From NCBI RefSeq assembly GCF_023487995.1, contig NZ_JAMFKN010000001.1, positions 310,001 to 374,000 on the forward strand: 64,000 nucleotides of DNA. The letters are read 5' to 3'. Positions 53,319 through 61,736 of the stretch are shown piece by piece. The translations under genes and the position numbers were made by a program. Under the pieces are notes generated by a model, which ran no database searches, was not told the DNA's origin, and saw only the letters and a list, made by a program, of their open reading frames with translations. This DNA comes from Thermohalobaculum sediminis (GTDB lineage Bacteria; Pseudomonadota; Alphaproteobacteria; Rhodobacterales; Rhodobacteraceae). Every line of letters begins with the position of its first letter. The first letter of the stretch is position 1.

Positions 53319-53543
53319 TCGGCACGACCGCCCGCCTCGGCGCGAGGGTGCCGCGCCCTGCCCCGCCCTGGCGCGCCTCGCACGGCCCGACCTGAGCGTG
53401 CGCCGACCGGGGAACACAGGCGCGCCCCTCCTCGGGGCCTCGGCGTGCAGGCGTGTGCGACAGGGCTCCGGGCCGCGCGATCGGGCTCAGCCCGCCACGC
53501 CGGCAATGGCGCGCGTACCGGCGGCGCAGCCGGCGGCGGCGTG

Positions 53544-53564
53544 GCGCGGGCTCGATGCCCGCGC
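53544..53564 (-). terminator. hairpin downstream of glutamine-synthetase-like gene
   Basis: GCGCGGGC and GCCCGCGC form an 8-base stem with a TCGAT loop, 18 bases beyond the stop on the minus strand. There is no T run on that strand. Confidence 0.35.
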
Positions 53565-53581
53565 CGCGACGGCTCTGGGGC

Positions 53582-55015
53582 TCAGACGTTCAGCAGCAGG
53601 TGCTCGCGCTCCCACGGGCTGATCACGCGCATGAACTCCTCGAATTCATGCACCTTCACGGCGGCGTAGAGGTCCGAGAAGCCCTTGCCCAGAACGTCGC
53701 GCAACGGCTCGCAGCGCCGGAACTCCTCGACCGCGTCCAGAAGGCCATAGGGCAGCTCGCGCGGGCGCTCGTAGCTGTCCGAGACGATCTCGCCGCGCGG
53801 CTCGACCCGCTGCACGAGGCCCAAATACCCCGCCGCCAGCGTCCCCGCGATGGCGAGGTAGGGGTTCGCGTCTGCGCCCACCACCCGGTTCTCGACCCGC
53901 CGCGCCGCGGGGGGCGAGATCGGCACCCTCAGCCCGGTGGTGCGGTTGTCGCGTCCCCAGTCGAGGTTGATCGGCGCCGTGATCCCCGGCACGAGGCGGC
54001 GATAGCTGTTCACATAGGGCGCCATCAGGCAGCAGGCGGCCTTGAGATACGCCTGCTGGCCGCCGATGAAGTGGTGGAAGGCGTCCGACGGGCTGCCATC
54101 CTCGTTCGAGAACAGGTTGTCGCCGGTCGCGCGCACCACCACGCTCTGGTGGATGTGCATGGCCGAGCCCGGCTGCTCCTCCATCGGCTTGGCCATGAAG
54201 GTGGCATAGCAGCCGCAGCGCAGCGCCGCCTCGCGGATCAGCCGCTTGAACAGGAACACCTGATCCGCCAGTTCCAGCGGGTCGCCGTGCCGCAGGTTGA
54301 CCTCGAGCTGCGCCGCCCCCGCCTCCTGGATGATCGTGTCGATCTCGAGCCCCAGCGCCTCGGCATAGTCGTAGATATGCTCGATCACCGAGTCGTATTC
54401 ATCGACCGCCGAGATCGAGTAGGCTTGGCTCTTCTGCGCCCGGCGGCCCGAGCGGCCCAGCGGCGGCTCCAGCGGATAATCGGGGTCGGTGTTGGGCTTG
54501 GTCAGGTAGAACTCGATCTCGGGCGCCACCACCGGCTGCCAGCCCTGCGCGTGATAGAGCCCCAGCACCCGGCGCAGCACCGAGCGGGGCGCGAACTCGA
54601 CCAGCCGCCCCTCGCGGTCGGACACGTCGTGGATCACCTGCACCGAGCGGTCATTCGCCCATGGCACCGCGCGCATGGTCCCGTAGTCGGGCTTCAGCAT
54701 CAGGTCGGCGTCGGTGTCGTAGGCCGCGAAATTCGCAATGTCCGGGTATCCCCCGGTGATCGTGAGGAAGAACAGCGAGGTCGGCAGGAAGGTCGGGTTG
54801 TCGCGGATGAACTTGGACGACGGCATCACCTTGCCGCGCCCGATGCCGGCGAAATCGGGGGTGACGCACTCGACCTCCTCGACCGCGTGATTACGCAGCC
54901 AGGCCGCGAGCTCGAGCGGCTCGGTCATGTCTGAGGGCGGCGAGACGCCAAGGCTGATCTCGGGCGAGGAAGGACCGCGCCGCGGAAGCTGCGACGTGCT
55001 GAAACTGTCGCTCAT
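53582..55015 (-). CDS. glutamine synthetase family (gamma-glutamyl ligase-like) protein
   Basis: A 477-residue ligase of the glutamine synthetase fold, close to PuuA/GlnA3-type enzymes that attach glutamate to polyamines or other amines. VVAPEIEFYLTKPNTDPDYP, GAAQLEVNLRHGDPLELAD, ATFMAKPMEEQPGSAMHIHQS and RTTGLRVPISPPAARRVENRV contain the metal- and ATP-binding residues. Compared with true glutamine synthetase it lacks the Tyr adenylylation loop. The start at 55015 precedes a variable 29-residue extension; ATG 54928 is the alternative. It stands alone. Substrate amine unknown; polyamine is the usual guess. Confidence 0.88.
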   Translation of the reverse strand: MSDSFSTSQLPRRGPSSPEISLGVSPPSDMTEPLELAAWLRNHAVEEVECVTPDFAGIGRGKVMPSSKFIRDNPTFLPTSLFFLTITGGYPDIANFAAYDTDADLMLKPDYGTMRAVPWANDRSVQVIHDVSDREGRLVEFAPRSVLRRVLGLYHAQGWQPVVAPEIEFYLTKPNTDPDYPLEPPLGRSGRRAQKSQAYSISAVDEYDSVIEHIYDYAEALGLEIDTIIQEAGAAQLEVNLRHGDPLELADQVFLFKRLIREAALRCGCYATFMAKPMEEQPGSAMHIHQSVVVRATGDNLFSNEDGSPSDAFHHFIGGQQAYLKAACCLMAPYVNSYRRLVPGITAPINLDWGRDNRTTGLRVPISPPAARRVENRVVGADANPYLAIAGTLAAGYLGLVQRVEPRGEIVSDSYERPRELPYGLLDAVEEFRRCEPLRDVLGKGFSDLYAAVKVHEFEEFMRVISPWEREHLLLNV

Positions 55016-55132
55016 GGAAAACCTGCAAGGTTGTGAAAACTGCGCGACATTAGCACTGCCCCCCGGTGGGCTGGCAAGCGGGGCTTGAACCGGGCGCCGC
55101 GCCCTCCGGCTGCGAGGGGCCGACCGCGCCCG

Positions 55133-55972
55133 TCAGGCGGCGGGCGCCGGCGGCCCGCCCGCATGCCCTGCCACGACGATGCGCCCGGCATGCTCGGCCA
55201 GCGCCTTGCGGTCGGCGAAGTCGCCCGGGCGCACCGCGTCGTGGAAGATCACCTCGACCCGCCCCCGGCGCGAGCGGGCCATGACCTGCCAGACATGACC
55301 CTCGAAGCTCATGTCGCCCCACCAGCCGTAGAAGCTGGGCGGCACGCTGTCGCGCGGGTCGGGCAGGTAGCGGATCGTCACCGGCTGCACCCAGAGCTCG
55401 GCGCCGTGCCCATCGAGGAAGAACACCGAGAAGAGCGAGCTTTTGAACGGCAGCACCCGCAGCCCGTCGGTCGAGGTGCCCTCGGGGAAGAAGGCGAGGA
55501 GCTGCTTCGCCGCGATGCGCTCGCGCAGGATCTCCTCCTGCCGCTTGGCGTGGCTGCGGCGGCGCTCGATGAACACCGTGCCGGTCACGCGGGTGATGAA
55601 GCCAACCAGCGGCCAGTCGCGCACTTCCGATTTCGCCACGAAATAGATCAGCGTGACCGCCCTCAGCGCGAGGATGTCGATCCACGAGCAGTGGTTCGCC
55701 ACCAGCGCGCCCGCCGTCACCGGCCGCCCCTCGACCCTCAGCTGCAGGCCCGTGAGCCACAGGCCACCCCGCGCCCATAGCCGCGCCAGCGCGAAGTGGA
55801 AGGTCACCCACCGCCCCAGCACGGCCCGCATCGCGCGCCCGACCAGGAACAGGCCGAGGATCGTGGCCGTCAGCGTCACCATCGCCACCAGGCGCAGGCC
55901 GGCGCGTAGCGTCTCGACGCCGGTCAGGGGCGCTAGGTGCTCGGGCTCGGCTCCCCTCCAGGTGCTCGACAT
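55133..55972 (-). CDS. olsA: lyso-ornithine lipid O-acyltransferase (PlsC family)
   Basis: A 279-residue 1-acyl-glycerol-3-phosphate acyltransferase-type protein. One or two N-terminal membrane helices (LVAMVTLTATILGLFLVG) precede the catalytic HX4D motif NHCSWIDIL, with His94 and Asp99, and the acceptor motif FFPEGTSTDG. It lies 30 bases downstream of an olsB gene, so OlsA, which adds the second fatty acid to lyso-ornithine lipid, is the natural call. On its own it could also be a lysophosphatidate acyltransferase. Confidence 0.85.
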   Translation of the reverse strand: MSSTWRGAEPEHLAPLTGVETLRAGLRLVAMVTLTATILGLFLVGRAMRAVLGRWVTFHFALARLWARGGLWLTGLQLRVEGRPVTAGALVANHCSWIDILALRAVTLIYFVAKSEVRDWPLVGFITRVTGTVFIERRRSHAKRQEEILRERIAAKQLLAFFPEGTSTDGLRVLPFKSSLFSVFFLDGHGAELWVQPVTIRYLPDPRDSVPPSFYGWWGDMSFEGHVWQVMARSRRGRVEVIFHDAVRPGDFADRKALAEHAGRIVVAGHAGGPPAPAA

Positions 55973-56002
55973 GTCGCGCTCGCGCCCCGGCCCCGTGCCC
56001 GC

Positions 56003-56809
56003 TCAGTCCGCGACGGGGGCCGCGCTGCCGGGCTTCTTCTCCTGCGAATAGAAGGTGCGGTAGCGCTGCACCATGCGCGCCGTGTCCATGATAAGGCAGA
56101 CGTCGATGGTGTTGAAATCCCAGTCGATATAGGCGCCCTCGCCGACGAAGCCGCCAAGCCTGAGATAGGCCTTGATGAGCGCGGGGATCTGGCGCAGCGC
56201 CTCGATCCGGTCGACCTCGCCGGGCGGCAGGATGTTCATCGGCGTGGAGTGCGTGGGCACGGCGCGCACCCGCAGATCCTCGGGCGCGAGGTGGTTGTAG
56301 TGCAGGTAGCTCAGCGCCTGCGCGATCGCGCCCGTGTCGGTGCCGTGGAAGCTCGCAACCCCGAACAGGATCGAGACGTCGTGCTCGGCCACGTAATGCC
56401 CCAGCCCCGTCCACAGCAGGTGCATTCCGGTCCCGCCCCGATATGCCGAATCGACGCAGGAGCGTCCAAGTTCAAGGGTTTCCCGCGGATAGTGCAGAAA
56501 CAGGTCGAGGTCGTATTCCTGCGCGCCATAGAAGCCGATGCCCCCGCGCGCCACCGAGCCGCGCATGACCCGGTAGACCCCCACCACGCCGCGCTCGAGA
56601 TCGGGATCCGCGCATTCGCGATCGATCAGCAGCAGATGGTCGAAATAGGGGTCGAAGCGGTCGCGCTCGCGCCGGCCGGCGGCATCCTCGGGCGCGGCGG
56701 TGGCGCCCATCTCCTCGACGAAGACGCGGTATCGCAGGCGCTGTGCCGCGGCGACGTCCTCGTCGCAGTCCGCCAGTCGAACGACGAAGCGGCCGGCATC
56801 GACATACAT
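56003..56809 (-). CDS. olsB: L-ornithine N-acyltransferase (OlsB family)
   Basis: A 268-residue acyl-ACP-dependent N-acyltransferase of the GNAT-like hemolysin family, adding a 3-hydroxy fatty acid to ornithine. AAQRLRYRVFVEEMGA and FDPYFDHLLLIDRE open the domain; ETLELGRSCVDSAYRGGTGM and FGVASFHGTDTGAIAQALSYLHY follow. The start at 56809 has GGGAG 9-13 bases upstream; the longer open frame lacks family similarity. It forms an operon with olsA. Ornithine lipids replace phospholipids on phosphate starvation in several alphaproteobacteria. An inverted repeat lies upstream at 56895-56916. Confidence 0.88.
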   Translation of the reverse strand: MYVDAGRFVVRLADCDEDVAAAQRLRYRVFVEEMGATAAPEDAAGRRERDRFDPYFDHLLLIDRECADPDLERGVVGVYRVMRGSVARGGIGFYGAQEYDLDLFLHYPRETLELGRSCVDSAYRGGTGMHLLWTGLGHYVAEHDVSILFGVASFHGTDTGAIAQALSYLHYNHLAPEDLRVRAVPTHSTPMNILPPGEVDRIEALRQIPALIKAYLRLGGFVGEGAYIDWDFNTIDVCLIMDTARMVQRYRTFYSQEKKPGSAAPVAD

Positions 56810-56894
56810 CCGCGGTGATCTCCCAGGTCGTCCGACACTCTCCCGTCGGCCGTCTTGTCGCGCCGCCGTCCGGTTGGCGGACACTATGGGCAAT

Positions 56895-56916
56895 GTGACG
56901 GCTGTGCAACCGTCAC
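56895..56916 (-). promoter_or_regulatory. inverted repeat upstream of olsB
   Basis: GTGACGG and CCGTCAC are a perfect 7-base inverted repeat around an 8-base centre, 86 bases upstream of the olsB start. It could be an operator or the end hairpin of the DUF3553 gene, which stops at 56982. It does not match a Pho box. Confidence 0.35.
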
Positions 56917-56981
56917 GCATGGCGCCCCCGGGCGGCCGCCAGCGCGCTTAACGCTTCGTTCAGCTTTTGCGGCGACCCCGA

Positions 56982-57173
56982 TCAGGCGCGGTCGGGCTCG
57001 ACAAGGTCGAGCGGCAGATCCGCGCCTTGCAGGACCACCTTGCCGCGGTTCTCGAAATTGACGGTGACGCGCTGGCCGATGATCGATTGCACCTGGCCGA
57101 TGCCCCAATCGGGCTCGGCGGCATGGCGGACGAGGGCGCCCACTTCTATGAATGGATCGAGCATGAGGTCCAT
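56982..57173 (-). CDS. DUF3553 small protein
   Basis: A 63-residue protein of the DUF3553 family. PFIEVGALVRHAAEPDWGIG and QVQSIIGQRVTVNFENRGKVV are characteristic and resemble the CarD/UvrD-type tudor-like fold. The start is uncertain: ATG at 57173 gives MDLML, the ATG at 57164 is three codons later, and the open frame reaches to 57311 but overlaps the chpT-like gene antisense. The gene is divergent from chpT; this pairing recurs in Rhodobacterales. Function unknown. Confidence 0.75.
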   Translation of the reverse strand: MDLMLDPFIEVGALVRHAAEPDWGIGQVQSIIGQRVTVNFENRGKVVLQGADLPLDLVEPDRA

Positions 57174-57263
57174 GTAGCGCGGACCGCACCGCGCCGCCAG
57201 CACCGCGCGCCGGAGGCCGGCATCCGCGCCGGCAGAGGCCGCGGGAACGAGGGGAGCAACGCG

Positions 57264-57884
57264 ATGAACGAGAGCGCGCTGGCGGAGATCGTTGCCGCCC
57301 GGATCTGTCACGATCTCGTGAGCCCGGTGGGGGCGATCGGCAACGCCGCCGACCTGATCGACGAACTGTCACACGCCGACATCGGCGAGGAACTAAGCCT
57401 GATCCGCGATTCCTCGGCGCGGGCGGCGTCGATGCTGCGGCTGCACCGGCTGGCCTTCGGGACAGCCGGCGATGGCGGCGGCATGGCGCGCGACGCGCTG
57501 CAACGGACCGTGGGCGCGGTGCTCGAGGATGCGCGCGTGACCATGCGCTGGACCGGGCTCGAGGGCCCGCCGCTGCGGCTCGCCGCCGCACGCGGCGTCG
57601 CGCTGATGGCGCTGGCGGGGCGCTGCCTGCTGGGGATGCGCGGCCGGATCTCGGTGACCATGGCGCTCGACACAGCCTGGCCGGTGGGCGTGGCAGCCGA
57701 GGGCGAGGGCGCGGCGCTCGATGCCGACGCCGAGGCCTGGCTCGCCGGCCTGCCCATGCAGCGCCTGCCCGAGCCGCGGCGGGTCGAGCTTGCCCTGCTG
57801 GCGCCCGTGCTGCGCGGGGCGGGCGCGCGCCTGGCCGTGCGAAGCGCGCCCGGCCTCGTGCTTGTCACCGCGCTGCCGAACTGA
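57264..57884 (+). CDS. chpT: ChpT-like histidine phosphotransferase
   Basis: A 206-residue dimeric histidine phosphotransferase. The diagnostic motif is VAARICHDLVSPVGAIGNAA, with phosphoacceptor His16. The rest is a degenerate ATP-binding-like domain with RDSSARAASMLRLHRLAFG, as in Caulobacter ChpT, which passes phosphate from the CckA kinase to CtrA and CpdR. GAGGGGAGC precedes the ATG at 57264. In this organism it should be the hub of the CckA-ChpT-CtrA relay. It also could receive phosphate from other kinases, but that is unproven. Confidence 0.87.
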   Translation: MNESALAEIVAARICHDLVSPVGAIGNAADLIDELSHADIGEELSLIRDSSARAASMLRLHRLAFGTAGDGGGMARDALQRTVGAVLEDARVTMRWTGLEGPPLRLAAARGVALMALAGRCLLGMRGRISVTMALDTAWPVGVAAEGEGAALDADAEAWLAGLPMQRLPEPRRVELALLAPVLRGAGARLAVRSAPGLVLVTALPN

Positions 57885-57894
57885 CGCCCGCGCC

Positions 57895-58422
57895 TCAGAG
57901 CGTGCCGAAGCCGTCGAGATAGCGCCGGATGCGCCGCCGGTAGACCGCGGCCGCCTCGCGCAGCCCCTCGATCGCTGCGGCGTCGAGCGTGCGGACCACC
58001 CGGGCGGGCTGGCCCAGCACCATCGAATGGTCGGGGATCTCCTTGCCCTCGGTCACCAGCGCGTTCGCCCCGATCAGGCAGCCGCGGCCAATTCGCGCGC
58101 CGTTCAGCACCACCGCGCCCATGCCGATCAGCGAGCCGTCGCCGATGGTGCAGCCATGCAGGATCGCACCATGCCCGACGGTCACCTCGGCGCCGATGGT
58201 CAGCGGAAAGCCGGGATCGGTGTGGCAGACCGCGCCGTCCTGGATGTTCGTCCCCTCGCCGACCACGATGGGCTCGTTGTCGCCGCGCAGGACAGCGTTG
58301 AACCAGACGCTCGAGCCCTCGTGGAGCGTCACCTGGCCGATCAGCCGAGCGCCCGGCGCGAGGTAGATCTCGCCCGAGGCGGGAAGGACGGGGCTGTGGC
58401 CGTCGAGGGAATAGAGGGTCAT
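57895..58422 (-). CDS. gamma-carbonic anhydrase family protein
   Basis: A 175-residue left-handed beta-helix protein. The three zinc ligands His67 (AVCHTDP), His84 and His89 ([12 protein letters not shown]) are present, and hexapeptide repeats such as [20 protein letters not shown] run through the middle. Many relatives are called PaaY/YrdA and some have carbonic anhydrase activity; Glu at the proton-shuttle position cannot be judged by eye. It overlaps the stop of gmk by an ATGA and is thus co-transcribed with it. Function beyond the fold is not certain. Confidence 0.87.
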   Translation of the reverse strand: MTLYSLDGHSPVLPASGEIYLAPGARLIGQVTLHEGSSVWFNAVLRGDNEPIVVGEGTNIQDGAVCHTDPGFPLTIGAEVTVGHGAILHGCTIGDGSLIGMGAVVLNGARIGRGCLIGANALVTEGKEIPDHSMVLGQPARVVRTLDAAAIEGLREAAAVYRRRIRRYLDGFGTL

Positions 58423-59078
58423 CCGAAGAGCTCCTGAAACTCACGATTCAGTGAGTCGATATGTCCGACGAGAGCGCGCTGGCGGGGGCGGCGCAAGCGT
58501 TCGGCCGCAACGATTGTTTCAATCTGAGAATAGCACAGATCCAGATCGTCATTGATCAGGACGTAGTCGTACTCGGCCCAATGGCTGATCTCGGCCTGCG
58601 ACTTGGCCATGCGGCGCGCGATCACCGCGTCGTCGTCCTGACCGCGGTGGCGCAGGCGGCGCTCGAGCTCGGCGATCGAGGGCGGAAGGATGAAGACGCT
58701 GACCACCGCGAAGCCCAGCGCCGAGTCGCGCAGCTGCTGGGTGCCCTGCCAGTCGACGTCGAACAACACGTCGCGCCCGGCGGCGATGGCCGCCTCGACC
58801 GGCGCGCGCGGGGTGCCGTAGTGATGGTCGAAGACCCGCGCGTGCTCGAGCATCCCGCCGGCCTCGGCCATCGCGCGAAAGCGAGCGAGATCAACGAAAT
58901 GGTAATCCTTTCCGTCGATCTCGCCCGGCCGCATGGGGCGCGTCGTCGCCGAGATCGACAGCACGAAGGACGCATCCCCCGCCAGCAGCCGGCGCGACAG
59001 GGTCGACTTGCCGGCACCCGACGGCGAGGAAAGGACGAAGAGCAGTCCCTGGCGCTCGGGGTCGGGCGTGGCAGGCAT
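58419..59078 (-). CDS. gmk: guanylate kinase
   Basis: A 219-residue kinase that phosphorylates GMP to GDP with ATP. The P-loop [10 protein letters not shown] is at 17-26, then [22 protein letters not shown], the GMP-binding region, and [14 protein letters not shown]. Length is normal. The ATG at 59078 is chosen; the longer open frame lacks similarity. In many bacteria gmk follows the YicC gene, which is absent here; instead gamma-carbonic anhydrase follows with overlapping codons. Confidence 0.94.
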   Translation of the reverse strand: MPATPDPERQGLLFVLSSPSGAGKSTLSRRLLAGDASFVLSISATTRPMRPGEIDGKDYHFVDLARFRAMAEAGGMLEHARVFDHHYGTPRAPVEAAIAAGRDVLFDVDWQGTQQLRDSALGFAVVSVFILPPSIAELERRLRHRGQDDDAVIARRMAKSQAEISHWAEYDYVLINDDLDLCYSQIETIVAAERLRRPRQRALVGHIDSLNREFQELFG

Positions 59079-59350
59079 TCGCGGGTCTCGCTCGCTGGAA
59101 GGAACCGGGGGAGTGGCCGCCGTGGCCCGTGGACCCCGGCGGCGCGGAGATTGCGCGCAGCCGCCGCCCGGGTCAACACCCGCGCGCCCGCGAGGGGCCC
59201 GCATGGCCATCCGTGCCCGGCGCTCGCGGCCGGCGGCATTGTCTCGATTTGAGGCATCGCCCGCGCTTGGACTCGTGGTTGCAAAAGAGTAAAGTCGTCG
59301 CGAGGGTGGTGTACGCTTTTTCGAACGTTCAAGACGGTTGCGTGAGTTTC

Positions 59351-60076
59351 ATGGGATACCTGACCCGGAATAATTCGTCGATTCTGCACCCCGAGATCCG
59401 TGCGCTTGAGGCGTACTGGCAGGACCTGCGGGCGGGACGCGCATGCCCGTACCGCGCCGAGGTCGATCCGCGCGACATTCCGTCGAAGATCGGCCACCTG
59501 TTCATTCTCGAGGATGTGGGGCTTGGCAATATGCGGTTCCGCATCTGCGGGACGGCGCTGGCGGACTCGTTCGGCATGGAGCTGCGAGGGATGCCCGTCG
59601 GCGCCATCATGGACATCGGCGCGCGCCAGAGTCTGATCGAACTGCTCCGCGAGACGCTGGCGGAACCGGGCGTGGGCCATGCCCGCATGCGCCGCGCGGA
59701 CGGGCGCCACGAGGCGTGGGAGATCGTCTTCCTCCCGCTCCGCAGCGACAACGGCCGGGTCGACCGCGTGATCGGGGCGCTCCACTGCCTCGAGGACGGC
59801 GCCGCGCGCTCGGGCAACCAGCCGCTGCGCTTCACCATCGACGCGATGTCGGTGGCCCCCGTCGAGATCACCGTCGAGGCGCGCGAGAACACGGCCTATG
59901 GTGGCGGCTTCACCGAAGGCGGCGCGACCTTCGCGGCCCGTCCGGGCGTCATGCCGCGCGGCGCGGCGAGGCGCGGGCTGGTCGCGATCGCGGGCGGGCT
60001 CGAGGCCGGAACCGCGGGCGGGGGCGACGGCCCCGAACGGCCACGGCCGCGGTTGCGGCTCGTCTCCGACACCTGA
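59351..60076 (+). CDS. PAS domain protein
   Basis: A 241-residue protein with one PAS domain. The opening NNSSILHPEIRALEAYWQDLRAG, FILEDVGLGNMRFRICGTALADSFGMELRG and LRSDNGRVDRVIGALHCLED are typical of a group of PAS_5-type proteins abundant in Rhodobacteraceae. The rest (after about 160) is Gly/Ala/Pro-rich and disordered. It has no output domain. ATG 59351 and GTG 59342 are both possible starts. The promoter region 59280-59340 is lower in GC than its surroundings. The signal is unknown. Confidence 0.75.
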   Translation: MGYLTRNNSSILHPEIRALEAYWQDLRAGRACPYRAEVDPRDIPSKIGHLFILEDVGLGNMRFRICGTALADSFGMELRGMPVGAIMDIGARQSLIELLRETLAEPGVGHARMRRADGRHEAWEIVFLPLRSDNGRVDRVIGALHCLEDGAARSGNQPLRFTIDAMSVAPVEITVEARENTAYGGGFTEGGATFAARPGVMPRGAARRGLVAIAGGLEAGTAGGGDGPERPRPRLRLVSDT

Positions 60077-60098
60077 AAAATGCGCGCGCGGGGCGCGC

Positions 60099-60752
60099 TC
60101 AGCCCCGCATCGCGGCCGCGACGAAGGCCGCAAGATCGCCATATCCCGTGACCCGTTTCTCGAGCCCGAGCCCGAGGCGCAGGGCCGCCTCGCGCGCCCG
60201 CGCCTCAAGCGCAGGGTCATCGGTCTGCGCGAGATAGACGACGCGGTCGTAATTCCCGAAATAGAGATCGCGCAGTTCCGGGTGCCGGTCGAGCCCGAGG
60301 CCCCGCCACACCAGCGCATCGAACTGGCGGGCAAGGAAGTCGGTCAGGTAGAAGGCGCCGATCTCGGCGTCCGCGCGCGCGGCGAAGGCGTCGTTCCCGT
60401 CGAAGAAGCTGTAGCAGTGGGGGCCTGCGATGCGCTCGACCCCCTCCTCAGCGCAGACGCGGTCGAGAAGCCCGCCCGTCCCGCAATCGGCGTAGACGAC
60501 GTGGATGGCCTCGTAGCCCTCGGCGCGGGCCCGGCGGATGCGGGCGCGGACGGCCTCGGGGATCACGGCGGGCGTGTTGTGGAGCCTCGCGGGCAGGCAG
60601 GCGAGGTCGAGATGCGTCCAGCGGTTGGCGCGGCCGACTGCCAGGATCTCGCGCGCCAGTGCGCCGCAGGCGATCAGCAGCACGCGGCCCCTGCCCCGCA
60701 GCTCGAGGCCGGCCTCGGTCAGGGTCTCGTCGTCGGGCAGCGGCTGCGTCAT
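60099..60752 (-). CDS. DUF1638 protein
   Basis: A 217-residue protein of the DUF1638 family, which often accompanies corrinoid methyltransferase genes. RVLLIACGALAREILAVGRA, THLDLACLPARLHNTPAVIP, VVYADCGTGGLLDRVCAEEG and RIAGPHCYSFF are characteristic, with several conserved Cys and His (CGTGG, GPHCY) that could bind a metal. It is downstream of the corrinoid protein gene in the same direction, so a role in corrinoid-dependent methyl transfer or activation is likely. The start at 60752 fits the family; the upstream open frame is Pro/Arg shadow. Function unproven. Confidence 0.82.
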   Translation of the reverse strand: MTQPLPDDETLTEAGLELRGRGRVLLIACGALAREILAVGRANRWTHLDLACLPARLHNTPAVIPEAVRARIRRARAEGYEAIHVVYADCGTGGLLDRVCAEEGVERIAGPHCYSFFDGNDAFAARADAEIGAFYLTDFLARQFDALVWRGLGLDRHPELRDLYFGNYDRVVYLAQTDDPALEARAREAALRLGLGLEKRVTGYGDLAAFVAAAMRG

Positions 60753-60826
60753 CACCGGACCTCGTCCCGCGCGCGCCCCTGGCGCCCCCGCCGCGCGCGG
60801 GCGCCCTCGCGGCTCGCCCGCGGGCC

Positions 60827-61531
60827 TCAGCCCGCGGCGATGGCGCGGTTGTGCTTGCGGGCCATGAAGCTCTTGGCCGTCTCGACCGCCACCGCGGCGT
60901 CGCGGCAATAGGCGTCAGCGCCGATCGCCTTGCCGAACTCCTCGTTCAGCGGCGCCCCGCCGACCAGCACGACATAATCGTCGCGGATGCCCTTTTCCTT
61001 CATGGTGTCGATCACGACCTTCATGTAGGGCATGGTCGTCGTCAGCAGCGCCGACATGCCAAGGATGTCGGGCTGGTGCTTCTCGATCGCCTCGAGATAG
61101 TTCTCGACCGGGTTGTTGATGCCGAGGTCGTAGACCTCGAAGCCCGCGCCCTCCATCATCATCGACACGAGGTTCTTGCCGATGTCGTGGATGTCGCCCT
61201 TGACGGTACCGATCACCATGGTGCCAAGCCGCGGCGCCCCGGTTTCGGCCAGCAGGGGTTTCAGCACGCCCATGCCCGCCTTCATGGCGTTGGCGGCCAG
61301 CAGGACCTCCGGGACGAACAGGATGCCGTCGCGGAAGTCGATGCCGACGATCCGCATCCCCTCGACCAGCGCCTTGGTGAGCACGTCGTAGGGCGTCCAG
61401 CCACGCCCGAGCAGGATGTTCACGCCCTCGACGATCTCGTCCTTGAGGCCGTCATAGAGGTCGTCGTGCATCTGCTGGACAAGCTCCTCGTCGTCCAGTT
61501 CGCTCAGGATGATGTCGTCTTCCTCGGCCAA
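60827..61531 (-). CDS. B12-binding corrinoid protein (MtbC/MtaC-like)
   Basis: A 234-residue methyltransferase cognate corrinoid protein. Residues 15-95 form the helical cap, and the cobalamin-binding motif is TVKGDIHDIGKNLV (DxHxxG, with His115 the cobalt ligand), followed by GMSALLTTTMPYM and VVLVGGAPLNEEF. The start is TTG at 61531 with GGGGAG about 10 bases upstream, since no ATG is near. It carries the methyl group between two enzymes. It lies between DUF1638 and bmt. It could partner the MttB-like methyltransferase 35 kb away as well as a local enzyme. Confidence 0.9.
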   Translation of the reverse strand: MAEEDDIILSELDDEELVQQMHDDLYDGLKDEIVEGVNILLGRGWTPYDVLTKALVEGMRIVGIDFRDGILFVPEVLLAANAMKAGMGVLKPLLAETGAPRLGTMVIGTVKGDIHDIGKNLVSMMMEGAGFEVYDLGINNPVENYLEAIEKHQPDILGMSALLTTTMPYMKVVIDTMKEKGIRDDYVVLVGGAPLNEEFGKAIGADAYCRDAAVAVETAKSFMARKHNRAIAAG

Positions 61532-61736
61532 GGCTCGATCTCCCCGGGATGAATCCTCGCACGCCGCGGCGCGCTTCCTGCTGCCTTATGCGGTATATGC
61601 CCCGCGCGCGGCTCCGAGAAAACCGTCATTCGCCGGTGACAAACCGACAGACTGCGACGCGGCGTGTCGCGCGCGCCGCACGGCAGTGGCCTTGCGGGCC
61701 CGGTCCGGCGGGTCGGCGCGGCCGCGGCGCCCGGGC

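Noticed and set aside
55016-55132. tRNA-like GCTTGAACC near the olsA end
   Set aside because: No matching acceptor stem or anticodon arm could be built around it; no tRNA gene was found in the window.
56895-56916. Pho box upstream of olsB
   Set aside because: The repeat is inverted and does not fit two direct CTGTCAT-like heptamers.
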